A DNA stretch of 64,000 bases, from contig WRLE01000001.1 in the NCBI GenBank assembly GCA_009777775.1, positions 124,001-188,000 on the forward strand. Reading direction: 5' to 3'. The position numbers and the translations under genes are program-made. The DNA is from Oscillospiraceae bacterium. GTDB taxonomy: Bacteria; Bacillota; Clostridia; Oscillospirales; Oscillospiraceae. Within the stretch, counting starts at the first letter, position 1, and each line of letters begins with the position of its first letter. Positions 8,801 through 18,555 of the stretch are shown piece by piece. Under the pieces are notes generated by a model. It was not told the DNA's origin. It did no database searches and worked only from the letters and a program-made list of their open reading frames with translations.

Positions 8801-9961
8801 TTGAGAATTGGGATATTCGGGGGAACATTTAATCCACCCCATATAGGGCATTTTCGTGGAGCGAAAGCTGCAGTAGATCAGCTTGCGCTTGATAAGCTTA
8901 TTATCATCCCAGCTGGAATTCCACCCCATAAAAGCCTACCAGAAGATAGTCCCAGTGCTCAAATGCGCCTTCATATGACAAGGGGAGCATTTCAAAACAT
9001 TGCCCAAGCTGAAATTTCTGATATGGAGATATTTAGTGAAAAGCCAATTTATACTTCACAAACAGTTGCCAAACTAAAAGAACAATATCCTGATGCTCAA
9101 ATGTTTTTGTTGGTTGGAACAGATATGTATTTAACACTTGAAACATGGAAAGATAGTAGTTATCTTCTTTCAGCTGTAATTCCAGCAGTATTTTCAAGAG
9201 GTGCAATGGATTTACAAAGCATATTAGAGCATTCCCAAAAGCTAAAAGATGAATATAACATTGAAACAGAAATAGTTCAAAGCGATGCAGTTGAAATATC
9301 TTCTTCCCAATTGCGGCAACAATTCTCCCAACGTGAGGGTATTGGATACATTACCGATACAAATTATTCGTACATTATATCAAATCGGCTTTATGGAGCA
9401 AAAGCAGATTGGGACTGGCTTAGGGAGCGTTCATTGGCTAGGCTTGATTCGAGGAGAGTTGCCCATGTCAAAGGCTGTGAAATTGAAGCGATAGCTTTAG
9501 CAAAGCGATGGGCTGTGGATATTGATGATGCCAGAGAGGCTGCAATACTTCATGACATCACAAAGATGCTAAGCCTTGAGGAAAACATCAAAGTCTTCTC
9601 TGAACATGGAATAACCCCCACTGAAGTGGAAATCGCTGAAGAAAAGCTTATGCATGCGAAAACCGGTGCTCTTTTGGCAAAGTCAGAATTTGGTGTATCA
9701 GATGCAGTATTTGATGCGATTTATTGTCACACTACAGGAAAAGTAGACATGTCAGACTTGGAAAAAATCATTTTTATTGCTGATTTTATCGAAGTTGAAA
9801 GGGATTTTCCAGGAGTTGAGGAGCTAAGGAAAGTTGCTTATGAAAATCTCAACGAAGCAATGATACTTGGTCTTAAAATAAGTTTACAAGACTTATACGA
9901 CAATGGAATTACACCGAATCCTTTATCTCAAGAAGCACTTGATTTTTTACTAGGAACATAA
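8801..9961 (+). CDS. nadD: NadD-YqeK fusion: nicotinate-mononucleotide adenylyltransferase and HD-domain Ap4A hydrolase
   Basis: Residues 1-200 are NadD, which makes deamido-NAD from NaMN and ATP (GIFGGTFNPPHIGH nucleotide-binding motif, IPAGIPPHK, ISSSQLRQ near ISSTxIR of the family). Residues about 215-385 are a YqeK-type HD domain (AAILHDITK supplies the HD pair; CHTTGK, IIFIADFIE), a family that cleaves diadenosine tetraphosphate symmetrically. In most Bacillota these are two adjacent genes; here they form one frame of 386 aa. TTG at 8801 is preferred over TTG 8795 because AGGTGA lies six bases before it and MRIGIFGG is the family N-terminus. Confidence 0.93.
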   Translation: MRIGIFGGTFNPPHIGHFRGAKAAVDQLALDKLIIIPAGIPPHKSLPEDSPSAQMRLHMTRGAFQNIAQAEISDMEIFSEKPIYTSQTVAKLKEQYPDAQMFLLVGTDMYLTLETWKDSSYLLSAVIPAVFSRGAMDLQSILEHSQKLKDEYNIETEIVQSDAVEISSSQLRQQFSQREGIGYITDTNYSYIISNRLYGAKADWDWLRERSLARLDSRRVAHVKGCEIEAIALAKRWAVDIDDAREAAILHDITKMLSLEENIKVFSEHGITPTEVEIAEEKLMHAKTGALLAKSEFGVSDAVFDAIYCHTTGKVDMSDLEKIIFIADFIEVERDFPGVEELRKVAYENLNEAMILGLKISLQDLYDNGITPNPLSQEALDFLLGT

Positions 9962-10079
9962 ATTGTTCACCTTTCAATGAAACCCATAAACTGCCACATA
10001 AGCTATAAATATCTGATGCAGTTTAAGTCTATGATAGCTCCAGGAATCTATGCCCAGTGGCATAAAGGGGAGAAATCCA

Positions 10080-11738
10080 ATGAAAATCACCGGAAGCAAA
10101 AGAAAGGCACAGCATTTAAGCAAGAATATTTCTGATACAACAAAAGTGCCGCCAGAATCCTTTGATAAAACAGAGGATAATAAAATAAAGGGAAAGACTA
10201 GCATAAAAAAAAGAATCGCTGTTATAGTTCTATCTGTAATTGCTATAGCAAGCGTTAGCATATATTTTTATATAAAAACTGCTTTGAGCACGCGACCTCC
10301 CGTAAAACTAGAACCCAGACCGGATCGCCCCCCATTGGACGACACAGTAAGCCCAAATCCACAAACTGTAGCAAATGGCGAACAAGCTTTAGCTGCGGGT
10401 AATACTGTAAGAGACATGGCAAAATACACTTTTCTCCTTTTAGCAACTGACGCAGAAGGAGGAAATACCGATGTGATTATGGTGGCTTCTTTTGATACAA
10501 CAGATGGCAAAATCGATGTGGTCAGTATTCCTAGAGACACCTTGGTTAATGTCAGCTGGAGCTTGAAAAAGGCAAATTCCATTTATTCCAATATGCGCCA
10601 GAGACACGGCTGGGAGGAAAAATCCCTCAATGATGGAATGCATGCCACCGTAGAAACATTTGCCGATGTGCTGGGTTTCGAGGTTGATTATTGGGTTTTA
10701 GTGGATATGAGGGCATTCGTTGCCCTTGTTGACGCTATTGATGGTGTAGACTTTGAAATTCCTGTTAGTATGAACTATGTTGACGAGGCTGGAGGCTTAT
10801 CGATTCATTATTCCAGGGGAATGCAACACCTTAGTGGTAGGCAGGCTTTGGAGGTTCTTCGATATAGAGCCGGATACTCTGACCAGGACATAGGTAGGAT
10901 TAATACACAGCAGAGTTTTTTAATGTCTGCTGCTTCACAAATACTTGCCAAACGAAGCTCATTGAGCGTCAATGAATTAGCCAATATCATCTTAAAATAT
11001 GTAAAAACAGATATAGACTTGAGCTCTTTAATATGGTTTGCTAATCAATTTTTAAAAATCAATGTTGATGCTATTGAATTTGATGTTATGCCAGGCAATT
11101 ATCATGATTGGGTTGGCAACCAGTCCTATGTGACCATTTACCTCGATGAATGGCTGGAATTAATCAATGAAAAGTTGAATCCTTTTATTGAATCGGTTAC
11201 ATCGGATAGCGTGAGTATTCTAACTCGCGGAACTGATCGGTATTTATATGCCACCGATGGAAACCGCAGGGGAGATGCCACCTGGGGACAATATAGCACA
11301 GGGATAATATCTTCCAGCACTACTAGCACTGATAGCAGCACGTCTAGTTCAAGCAGTTCTGGTGGAAGTGGCAGTGAATATCAGCCTCCCACAAGCAGTA
11401 CAGTACCACAGGCATCCGATAGTGATGTGGACGAACAAGTGCTTGATATTTCAGAAGATGAAATTGATAATGAACAAAACAATGAATTAGATGAGCTTGA
11501 TGATATATTAGAAAATATCGATAATTATAACGATGAGGGATATGTTGATTCACCAACTGATGAATATTTTGATAGTAATGGTGAAATAGAGGATTTCGCT
11601 AATTCCGATGATGATACAAATGATGAAATACCCATGATAGAGTATCCCATCGAAAATCATGAAGAAGGTCCATCAGATAATTTAAACACAATAGATGGGG
11701 GATTAAGCTCCCATGAAACCGAGCCTTCATATGAATGA
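10080..11738 (+). CDS. LytR-CpsA-Psr (LCP) family cell-wall polymer ligase
   Basis: Membrane-anchored phosphotransferase family that attaches teichoic-acid-like or capsular polymers to peptidoglycan. A basic cytoplasmic segment with a membrane helix around residues 52-72 (RIAVIVLSVIAIASVS) is followed by the LCP domain at about 115-340 (FLLLATDAEGGNTDVIM, SIPRDTLV, HYSRGMQHLSGRQAL, QDIGRINTQQ). The last 130 residues are low complexity: a Ser/Thr-rich stretch and then a very acidic Asp/Glu/Asn tail, unusual for the family. ATG 10080 follows AAAGGGGAG; an upstream in-frame ATG at 10050 lacks a ribosome site. It lies between nadD/yqeK and rsfS as in many Clostridia. Confidence 0.92.
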   Translation: MKITGSKRKAQHLSKNISDTTKVPPESFDKTEDNKIKGKTSIKKRIAVIVLSVIAIASVSIYFYIKTALSTRPPVKLEPRPDRPPLDDTVSPNPQTVANGEQALAAGNTVRDMAKYTFLLLATDAEGGNTDVIMVASFDTTDGKIDVVSIPRDTLVNVSWSLKKANSIYSNMRQRHGWEEKSLNDGMHATVETFADVLGFEVDYWVLVDMRAFVALVDAIDGVDFEIPVSMNYVDEAGGLSIHYSRGMQHLSGRQALEVLRYRAGYSDQDIGRINTQQSFLMSAASQILAKRSSLSVNELANIILKYVKTDIDLSSLIWFANQFLKINVDAIEFDVMPGNYHDWVGNQSYVTIYLDEWLELINEKLNPFIESVTSDSVSILTRGTDRYLYATDGNRRGDATWGQYSTGIISSSTTSTDSSTSSSSSSGGSGSEYQPPTSSTVPQASDSDVDEQVLDISEDEIDNEQNNELDELDDILENIDNYNDEGYVDSPTDEYFDSNGEIEDFANSDDDTNDEIPMIEYPIENHEEGPSDNLNTIDGGLSSHETEPSYE

Positions 11739-11787
11739 ACATTGTGATTTATTTGAATATAGAAAATCTCATTGAGGGTAATATCAT

Positions 11788-12183
11788 ATGAAAATACCAA
11801 TTAAAAAGGACAGTACAATAATGCTTTCTCCAGATAATGTTGCAAAACTTATAGTAAATGCTCTTGACAGCAAGAACGCCAGAGATATAAAATTACTAAG
11901 AACCACAGAGGTAACTACCCTTGCGGACTATTTTGTAATTTGTACCGCAAATTCCACAACTCACCTCAAAACCCTTACCGATGAGGTGGAAAAGATTCTG
12001 GAAGAAAACGGTGAAGTGCCAAGGAGACGGGAAGGCGACAGAGCAGGTGGATGGGTGCTGATGGATTATGCCTGTGTTGTTGTCCATCTTTTCCTCGAAG
12101 ATATACGTTCCTTTTATACCCTTGAACGATTATGGAGCGATGCTGAAGATGTGGAATTAGGATTGGGGAGCGAAGCAACATGA
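11788..12183 (+). CDS. rsfS: RsfS, ribosomal silencing factor
   Basis: Binds L14 on the large ribosomal subunit and blocks subunit joining during starvation or stationary phase (DUF143/Iojap family). Recognisable blocks are LADYFVICTANSTTHLKTL and GWVLMDYACVVVHLFLED followed by the YTLERLWSDA motif. Two starts are plausible: ATG 11788 behind GAGGG (131 aa), or ATG 11821 behind GGA (120 aa, MLSPDNVAKLIV), the latter closer to the usual family N-terminus. The stop overlaps leuS by four bases. Confidence 0.94.
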   Translation: MKIPIKKDSTIMLSPDNVAKLIVNALDSKNARDIKLLRTTEVTTLADYFVICTANSTTHLKTLTDEVEKILEENGEVPRRREGDRAGGWVLMDYACVVVHLFLEDIRSFYTLERLWSDAEDVELGLGSEAT

Positions 12184-14579
12184 AATATGAATTTTTAGAA
12201 ATTGAGTCGAAATGGCAAGACATATGGGAAAAGGAAAAACCTTTTCGTGCCATAAACGGAAGTGATAAACCCAAGTTTTTTGCTTTAATAGAGTTTCCCT
12301 ACCCATCTGGGGAGGGCTTGCACGTCGGACATCCGAGACCTTTTACCGCCATGGACATCGTTTCTAGAAAAAGGCGTAAGCAAGGTTACAATGTCCTTTT
12401 CCCCATTGGATTTGACGCTTTCGGGCTTCCAACGGAGAATTATGCAATAAAAAATAAAATGCACCCCGCGGATGTTACCCGGGATAATATAAAGCGTTTC
12501 ACAGAGCAGCTGAAAATGCTGGGATATGGCTTTGATTGGGATAGATGCGTCGATACAACAGACCCAGATTACTACAAGTGGACTCAATGGATTTTCTTAA
12601 AAATGTTTGAACAGGGACTTGCATATAAAGCCCTTATACCTGTCAATTGGTGTACATCATGCCATTGCGTCCTTGCAAATGAAGAAGTCGTTGAGGGAGT
12701 ATGTGAACGCTGTGGCTCTGAAGTTGTCAGAAGGGAAAAAAGCCAATGGATGCTTCGGATTACCCAATATGCCCAGCGGCTTGTGGATGACCTTGATTTA
12801 GTTGATTATCCAGATAGGGTGAAAAGCCAGCAACGAAATTGGATAGGGCGTTCCGTGGGAGCTGAAATAGACTTCAAAACCACAACTGGTGACACTTTGA
12901 GGGTGTATACCACCAGACCTGATACCATTTATGGTGCCACTTATATGGTTATCTCGCCGGAGCATAACTTGCTGAAGAATTGGACTGTGGAAAACAGCGA
13001 TGAAGTTAAAGCATATCAAGATGCAGCTGCGAAAAAGACCGATTTCGAACGCACAGAGCTGGTTCGAGTGAAAACCGGGGTGGAAATAAAAGGTATATGT
13101 GCCATTAACCCTGCTACTAATGAAGAAATACCAATTTTTATTTCTGATTATGTATTAGCATCATATGGAACCGGTGCTATTATGGCAGTACCGGGACACG
13201 ATCAGCGTGACTGGGAGTTTGCTAAACAATTTGATTTACCCATTGTCGAGGTTGTAGCTGGTGGAGACATCGAAAAAGAAGCTTATGAAGACTGCGATGA
13301 AGGAATAATGGTGAACTCGGGGATCTTAGACGGATTATCAGTGGAAGAAGCAATCGCTAAGATCACCGATTGGCTAAGGGATGAAAATCTTGGAGAGGAA
13401 AAAGTAAATTTCAAACTTCGTGACTGGGTTTTTTCCCGCCAGCGTTATTGGGGAGAGCCAATACCAATAGTCTTCTGCGAAAAATGTGGATATGTTGCCA
13501 TACCAGAAAGCGAGCTACCACTGGTATTACCCAATGTGGAAAAATATGAGACAACTGAAACAGGAGAGTCACCCCTTGCTGCCATGGAAGAGTGGCTAGA
13601 GGCAAGCTGTCCAAAATGCGGAGGTCCTGCCCAGAGAGAAACTGATACCATGCCCCAATGGGCTGGCTCAAGCTGGTATTACTTGCGCTATACAGATTCA
13701 GACAATTCAGACACTTTAGCTTCACGGGAAGCATTGGAATATTGGACACCCGTGGATTGGTACAACGGCGGTATGGAGCATACAACCTTGCATTTGCTCT
13801 ATTCACGCTTTTGGCATAAGTTTCTCTATGATATAGGAGTAGTTCCCACAGTGGAGCCCTATGCAAAGCGCACAAGCCAAGGTATGATTCTTGCCGAAGA
13901 TGGGCAAAAAATGAGTAAATCTAGGGGCAATGTTATTAATCCTGATGATATCATTAAAGAATTCGGTACTGATACCATGCGCCTGTACATAATGTTCATT
14001 GGAGATTTTGAAAAGACGGCACCCTGGTCACAAAGAGCTGTAAGGGGTTGTAAAAGATTTTTAGATCGTTTGTGGAATCTTTCTTGGGAGCTCTTAGATG
14101 GTACTGATGAGATTTCCGAGACCCATGAATTGGCTGTGCATAAGGCAATTAAAAAGGTTGGAAATGACATCGAGATCTTGAAATTCAACACAGCAATTGC
14201 CACATTAATGGCACTGGTGAATGATTTTTACGATAAAGCTCCCAGCCGTGGCGATGTAAAAGTGCTTTTATCTTTGCTCTCGCCCTTTGCTCCCCATATT
14301 GCAGAGGAACTTTGGAAGCTTCAAGGTTTCGAAGGATATGCTGCAGCTTCTCCATGGCCCGAATACGAAGAGAGTAAAACCCAAGAAGCGCAGCGGGAAA
14401 TTGCAGTGCAAATTGGAGGAAAACTACGAGGTACTGTTGTAGTTGATATGGATATTGAGGACGATACTGTTGTTGAAATTGTAACCAACGATGAAAAAAT
14501 AAAGAACATCATCGATGGAAAAGAAATTGTTCGGACTATTGTGGTGAAAAATAAGCTTGTTAATTTGATATTGAAATAA
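12180..14579 (+). CDS. leuS: Leucyl-tRNA synthetase
   Basis: Class I synthetase charging tRNA-Leu. The HIGH-type motif is HVGH in PSGEGLHVGHPRPF (residues 40-55), a CP1 editing domain spans about 220-410 (TTRPDTIYGATYM, YGTGAIMAVPGHDQRDWEFA region), and KMSKSRGN sits near residue 578. Two CX2C zinc-ribbon-like pairs are visible (CTSCHCV/CERCG and CEKCG/CPKCG). At 799 aa it is a compact bacterial form. It is the last gene of this housekeeping run and is followed by a hairpin terminator. Confidence 0.97.
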   Translation: MKYEFLEIESKWQDIWEKEKPFRAINGSDKPKFFALIEFPYPSGEGLHVGHPRPFTAMDIVSRKRRKQGYNVLFPIGFDAFGLPTENYAIKNKMHPADVTRDNIKRFTEQLKMLGYGFDWDRCVDTTDPDYYKWTQWIFLKMFEQGLAYKALIPVNWCTSCHCVLANEEVVEGVCERCGSEVVRREKSQWMLRITQYAQRLVDDLDLVDYPDRVKSQQRNWIGRSVGAEIDFKTTTGDTLRVYTTRPDTIYGATYMVISPEHNLLKNWTVENSDEVKAYQDAAAKKTDFERTELVRVKTGVEIKGICAINPATNEEIPIFISDYVLASYGTGAIMAVPGHDQRDWEFAKQFDLPIVEVVAGGDIEKEAYEDCDEGIMVNSGILDGLSVEEAIAKITDWLRDENLGEEKVNFKLRDWVFSRQRYWGEPIPIVFCEKCGYVAIPESELPLVLPNVEKYETTETGESPLAAMEEWLEASCPKCGGPAQRETDTMPQWAGSSWYYLRYTDSDNSDTLASREALEYWTPVDWYNGGMEHTTLHLLYSRFWHKFLYDIGVVPTVEPYAKRTSQGMILAEDGQKMSKSRGNVINPDDIIKEFGTDTMRLYIMFIGDFEKTAPWSQRAVRGCKRFLDRLWNLSWELLDGTDEISETHELAVHKAIKKVGNDIEILKFNTAIATLMALVNDFYDKAPSRGDVKVLLSLLSPFAPHIAEELWKLQGFEGYAAASPWPEYEESKTQEAQREIAVQIGGKLRGTVVVDMDIEDDTVVEIVTNDEKIKNIIDGKEIVRTIVVKNKLVNLILK

Positions 14580-14604
14580 ATCCAATCAATTGTCAATAAT
14601 AAAC

Positions 14605-14640
14605 GCCAAGCGGTTATATTACTATAACTGCTTGGCTTTA
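14605..14640 (+). terminator. Terminator after leuS
   Basis: A 14-bp stem with one G-T wobble (14605-14618 with 14623-14636, GCCAAGC...GCTTGGC), a 4-base loop, then TTTA. The T-run is short, so efficiency is uncertain, but it sits 25 bases after the leuS stop. Confidence 0.75.
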
Positions 14641-14678
14641 CCATATATGGACAAAAATTGTATAAATAACAGAAAGTA

Positions 14679-14706
14679 TTGACATTTTTTACATATATAT
14701 TATAGT
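14679..14706 (+). promoter_or_regulatory. Sigma-A type promoter for the PadR gene
   Basis: TTGACA (14679-14684), 16-bp AT-rich spacer, TATAGT (14701-14706). It lies 54 bases before the PadR ATG, between the leuS terminator and the gene. Confidence 0.7.
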
Positions 14707-14759
14707 TATAGTAATTGATTTAATGAGTGAAGAGAAAACTAGGAGGTATTTGTTACGAG

Positions 14760-15401
14760 ATGGAAAAAATTATTTTAGGGATTTTAATGTTAAAAAGACT
14801 TACTTTGTATGAGATTCGCAACATCATAAAGACTAGTTTTAAAAGTATGTGTAGCGATAGTAGCGGAAGCATCCAAGCAGCATTGAAGAGGCTATTAACA
14901 TCAGAAATGGTAACCTACACAGAATTTGTTGAAAACAGCGTAAATAAAAAGCAATATTCCATCACCGATAAAGGACGTGAAATGTTTATTGAGTGGCTTT
15001 CCACGCCAGCTGACATGACAAATACAAAAAATATGGAGTTGGGCAAATTTTTATTTATGGGTTTATTGCCTAGTAAAAAGCGTATAGAACTCCTGAATGA
15101 AATGCTGGAAAAACTGGAAATGGAGCTTGCATATGTCTCTTTGATTTGGAACAGCGTTGCCACATATGGCTCTACTGATATCCAGCAAGCTCTTAGCGTC
15201 TGGATAAATGACCCAGAATACTTGGAAGGTATACTAAAGGCAACAGAATGTTCAGATGCCAATGAAAGCGCAAACAGTATTGAAGATTATCAAAGGCATA
15301 CCATACAATATGGCATAGATGGTCTTCAATTCAGTGTCGATTGGTTTCGGGCTTTGAGGGATAAAGAAGTAAGTAATATTAAGTCTATGGTTGAGGAGTA
15401 G
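14760..15401 (+). CDS. PadR-family transcriptional regulator
   Basis: Winged-helix DNA-binding protein of about 213 aa. The N-terminal 80 residues match PadR (ILGILMLKRLTLYEIRNII, a helix-turn-helix, then KQYSITDKGREMFIEWL for the wing); residues 95-213 form the helical dimerisation region of the longer (Vir-like) PadR subfamily. ATG 14760 is used: AGGAGG lies 13 bases before it and the family N-terminus starts there. PadR genes often control an adjacent membrane or transport gene; the downstream neighbour, beyond a strong terminator, is a surface protein with its own promoter, so the target is not evident. Confidence 0.88.
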   Translation: MEKIILGILMLKRLTLYEIRNIIKTSFKSMCSDSSGSIQAALKRLLTSEMVTYTEFVENSVNKKQYSITDKGREMFIEWLSTPADMTNTKNMELGKFLFMGLLPSKKRIELLNEMLEKLEMELAYVSLIWNSVATYGSTDIQQALSVWINDPEYLEGILKATECSDANESANSIEDYQRHTIQYGIDGLQFSVDWFRALRDKEVSNIKSMVEE

Positions 15402-15464
15402 TATTTTTTGTAAGCGAAGGAATTAGTTTTTAACCAGTAAATAACCATGTTTTCTATATTTTAT

Positions 15465-15499
15465 GATGACAAGTCAAAAGGGCTTGTCATCTTTTTTTT
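15465..15499 (+). terminator. Terminator after the PadR gene
   Basis: Perfect 9-bp stem GATGACAAG (15465-15473) with CTTGTCATC (15483-15491) and eight T residues (15492-15499): a textbook intrinsic terminator. Confidence 0.93.
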
Positions 15500-15509
15500 G
15501 AAAATATAC

Positions 15510-15538
15510 TTGACAATACCTAGTAGATATGTTACTAA
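15510..15538 (+). promoter_or_regulatory. Promoter for the vWA-SLH surface protein
   Basis: TTGACA (15510-15515), 17-bp spacer, TACTAA (15533-15538) preceded by an extended-minus-10 TG. The leader of about 90 nt carries two small inverted repeats (GCCCT...AGGGC and GTTT...AAAC) and ends in AGGAGG. I could not match the leader to a known riboswitch. Confidence 0.7.
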
Positions 15539-15634
15539 TAGCAACAATATTAGTAGCCCTATTTCTATAAGGGCAAGTTTGATTAAGTAAGCTCGTAAAC
15601 CTACAGAAAATATAAACTATCAGGAGGAGCAAGT

Positions 15635-18334
15635 ATGTTTTACAAAAAGTCTATGACACACAGAAAGACAAACAAAGCAATATCAATTATCCTTTCATTA
15701 TCAATGCTGATGGGTTTATCGATATATGCAGCTTATGCATCATCGGGATCATTTGACCAAATCGTCAGCGGGTCTGGGAGAGCAGCTGATGCTGGAAGCG
15801 CTAAAGCAGCATCGACAGTGTTTTGGAACGCTAACGCCCAAGAGGTAACGAATAACCCTACGCTAATTGGTCCTTCGCCAAATAGTATTATTAGCACAAA
15901 ACAATCAATAAGTGACCTAGACTCTATGGGTAACGTACTTGGAGAAAATGAATTCATAGTCACCATTGAAGTCGAGACCTCATTTAACATCGAGGAAGTT
16001 GACTTCTCACCTGATGCAGCGGTTGTTTTAGTTCTTGACATATCTGCTAGCATGACCAGCCCACAAGGTTCTCTAGCAGCAATATCTGGTGTCGATGCAT
16101 TTCAGCATGTTGATGTTTATCCTGTGCCAAGGAATCCTGAAACCAATGAACCACTACCAGAATCAGCGACTCATCCGGGCGAATATCTTTACTTTGGAGA
16201 ACAATATGGACTAGGTTCATATTATTATCATCAGCAAACCGGTGTCATATTAAATGATACCGAGGAGTATTGGATTCGCCGTGATTTTAGCACTAGCACA
16301 GGTTGGCCGCAGCTTATTAGTCCAGTTGATTATTTATCGATTCCAAAAGCCGACAGCAGAATGGGACATGCGATAGAGGCTGCCAAAGAATTTTTAGGAA
16401 TATTCGCCAGTGATGCTGGTAGTGCAAAGAGAATGGTATCTATAGTCACTTTCGGAAGAAATGCAGTGCTGGTCAATAGTTGGATCGATATCAACGATCC
16501 TACTAATCTTCAGACTCTTATAGACACAATTGACGGTATTAATGCTAGTTCATTTAACTATATAAAATATCAGACGGAGCCAGAAGGGACCTTTATGCAA
16601 GGTGGGGTAATGATGGCTAGAAATCTTTATGGTAGTGCAGTTACTGGACCCTATGCTATTGCTCCGAAAACTGCTGATGGGAACGCCATTGGAAACCGCT
16701 TTGTTATTCTACTAACCGATGGTGAACCCAACGACCGCAAAGAACAGGGTGGACAACTCGATGTGGGATATACAAATCACGATAATATGAATTATGCAAT
16801 GATTACAAGATCAAATCTAAGCTCTACTCCATTTGCTGTGCCCTTGGCAAGAAGTGCAGTTTCTCAGATTTCTCAGCAGCTAAAAATGGGAAGTGAAAAC
16901 TATTTTTACAACGCTCTGTTATATACAGTTGCATATAATACAACCGATGAAGAAACTGATAACCTCACCGCTGTGGATTGGCTCGAGCAACAGGTCGCAT
17001 TTGACGCTGATTGTGCTTTTTCTTCTGAAACCCAAACGGAGCTGGCTGACAACCTGAGAGCCATAGCTGCTAAAACAACGGAGCTTATTCGATACAGAGC
17101 ACAGGCTTGGACGCTGAGTGTACCCATGGGTAATTATATCATCTTTGATGAAAACATCGACGGAAGTGGTAAGGTCATAGGAGCTCCATTTGCTTCTTTT
17201 GATGCTAATACTTTATCTTTAGACCTTACCGGGATGACACCAGTTGGTATGGGAGCAGCTGGGAGCGAAACGTATATATACAGCTATTCATATAAAATTA
17301 AGCTAGATACAGCAGCGAGTGGATTTCCCAGCGATACAGCCTTGGCGACAAATGGAGCAACTATGCTAAAATATGTCATTGTTGATTCTCTGGGTCTAAT
17401 TACTGCAGAACCGAACCTAATTTCCATAACAAGTCCGCAAGTCATGGGTCGCGTTTTAGTTGCGCCACCGACAACACCGCCTTCAACTCCACCATCTACA
17501 CCACCATCATCACCACCTGGTGGCGGAGGTGGAGGCGGTGGCGGTGGTGGAATCCAGCCACCGCGAGAAACAACGATTGTGGATGAAGAACCTCCGTTAG
17601 TGGAACTTGATATTGAAAACCATTTTGCTTATATGATCGGATATAGCGATGGCACCATTCGTCCAAATAGTTACATCACTCGTGCAGAGGCTTCCACTAT
17701 ATTTTTTAGGCTCCTGTCAGAAGACAGCCGAGCTGCATTATGGAGCACAAGCAACGATTACCCCGATGTGCGAGGAGGAGTTTGGTACAATAATGCTATA
17801 TCGACACTCACTAGGGGAGCAGTATTGACAGGTTATGAGGACGGAAGCTTTAAACCTGATTCGACGATAACGAGAGCAGAGCTTGCCACCATCGCTGTTA
17901 GATTCGATGTGGGAGGAGCATATACATCCACAGCATCTGCTTCTGATGTCTTTTCAGATATTGGTGGTCACTGGGCGGAAAGATATATAGTCAGAGCCAG
18001 CGAATTGGGATATGTGAGTGGCTATACTGACGGTAGCTTTAGACCAAATGCTCCCATTACTAGAGCAGAAATGGCGCAGCTTCTCAATAATGTCCTTGAG
18101 CGTTATGTAGAGTCTGAAGCTGATATGTTAGAAGACATGAAGACTTTTTCAGACAACCGTCCTGGTGCTTGGTATTACTTCACAATTCAGGAAGCCACAA
18201 ATTCTCATTATTTCGTCAGAAAATCAGACAGTCTCTTTGAAGTCTGGACAGAGCTTCGAGAAAACCCAAATTGGCAAGCTCTAGAGAAGTCTACATCAAG
18301 ACCAGGCGATGTGGTTTATGACACAACGGATTAA
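15635..18334 (+). CDS. Secreted von Willebrand factor A protein with C-terminal SLH domains
   Basis: Probably an adhesin-like cell-surface protein. A signal peptide occupies residues 1-36 (hydrophobic core IILSLSMLMGLSIYAAYA). A vWA domain spans about 128-480, with the metal-binding MIDAS motif DISAS near residue 133 and a later LLTDGEPND. A Pro/Thr stretch and a run of 11 glycines (around residues 610-642) form a hinge, and three SLH repeats (ITRAEA, ITRAEL, ITRAEM motifs) fill about 655-835 and would bind secondary cell-wall polymer. ATG 15635 follows CAGGAGGAG. Two tiny membrane-protein genes follow directly and may be co-transcribed. Family calls are firm; the ligand is unknown. Confidence 0.9.
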   Translation: MFYKKSMTHRKTNKAISIILSLSMLMGLSIYAAYASSGSFDQIVSGSGRAADAGSAKAASTVFWNANAQEVTNNPTLIGPSPNSIISTKQSISDLDSMGNVLGENEFIVTIEVETSFNIEEVDFSPDAAVVLVLDISASMTSPQGSLAAISGVDAFQHVDVYPVPRNPETNEPLPESATHPGEYLYFGEQYGLGSYYYHQQTGVILNDTEEYWIRRDFSTSTGWPQLISPVDYLSIPKADSRMGHAIEAAKEFLGIFASDAGSAKRMVSIVTFGRNAVLVNSWIDINDPTNLQTLIDTIDGINASSFNYIKYQTEPEGTFMQGGVMMARNLYGSAVTGPYAIAPKTADGNAIGNRFVILLTDGEPNDRKEQGGQLDVGYTNHDNMNYAMITRSNLSSTPFAVPLARSAVSQISQQLKMGSENYFYNALLYTVAYNTTDEETDNLTAVDWLEQQVAFDADCAFSSETQTELADNLRAIAAKTTELIRYRAQAWTLSVPMGNYIIFDENIDGSGKVIGAPFASFDANTLSLDLTGMTPVGMGAAGSETYIYSYSYKIKLDTAASGFPSDTALATNGATMLKYVIVDSLGLITAEPNLISITSPQVMGRVLVAPPTTPPSTPPSTPPSSPPGGGGGGGGGGGIQPPRETTIVDEEPPLVELDIENHFAYMIGYSDGTIRPNSYITRAEASTIFFRLLSEDSRAALWSTSNDYPDVRGGVWYNNAISTLTRGAVLTGYEDGSFKPDSTITRAELATIAVRFDVGGAYTSTASASDVFSDIGGHWAERYIVRASELGYVSGYTDGSFRPNAPITRAEMAQLLNNVLERYVESEADMLEDMKTFSDNRPGAWYYFTIQEATNSHYFVRKSDSLFEVWTELRENPNWQALEKSTSRPGDVVYDTTD

Positions 18335-18350
18335 AAGAGGAGGTGAGATG

Positions 18351-18539
18351 ATGCCAAAGGAAAAGGCGTATAAAATTATATTAGTTTGTTTAGTGGTGTT
18401 AATAATTTCATTCGTGGTAATTTTAATATCAGATATTACCAGTCAAAATAAAGTTTCCTTTGTGACAATCGGAAGCATACTTGGAATGATAACATGTCTT
18501 ACTGCTGTTATATCGACATCTAAGGACAAGGGCAAGTGA
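18351..18539 (+). CDS. Small membrane protein, two predicted helices (paralogue 1)
   Basis: About 62 aa: a basic N-terminus (MPKEKAYK), a first hydrophobic helix (IILVCLVVLIISFVVILIS), a short polar turn, a second helix (TIGSILGMITCLTAVIS) and a Lys-rich end. It begins 16 bases after the vWA-SLH stop; AGGAGG (18338-18343) lies 7 bases before ATG 18351, with ATG 18348 also possible. It resembles the next gene in size, topology and the closing pattern (AVISTSKDKGK versus AFVSTKHETK), so the two are likely tandem duplicates. No known family is recognised. Confidence 0.72.
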   Translation: MPKEKAYKIILVCLVVLIISFVVILISDITSQNKVSFVTIGSILGMITCLTAVISTSKDKGK

Positions 18540-18555
18540 AGAAAGGATTTTTCAA

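Noticed and set aside
15541-15634. Riboswitch in the leader of the vWA-SLH gene (c-di-GMP type considered)
   Set aside because: Two short stems exist, but the conserved c-di-GMP-I core bases are not there.
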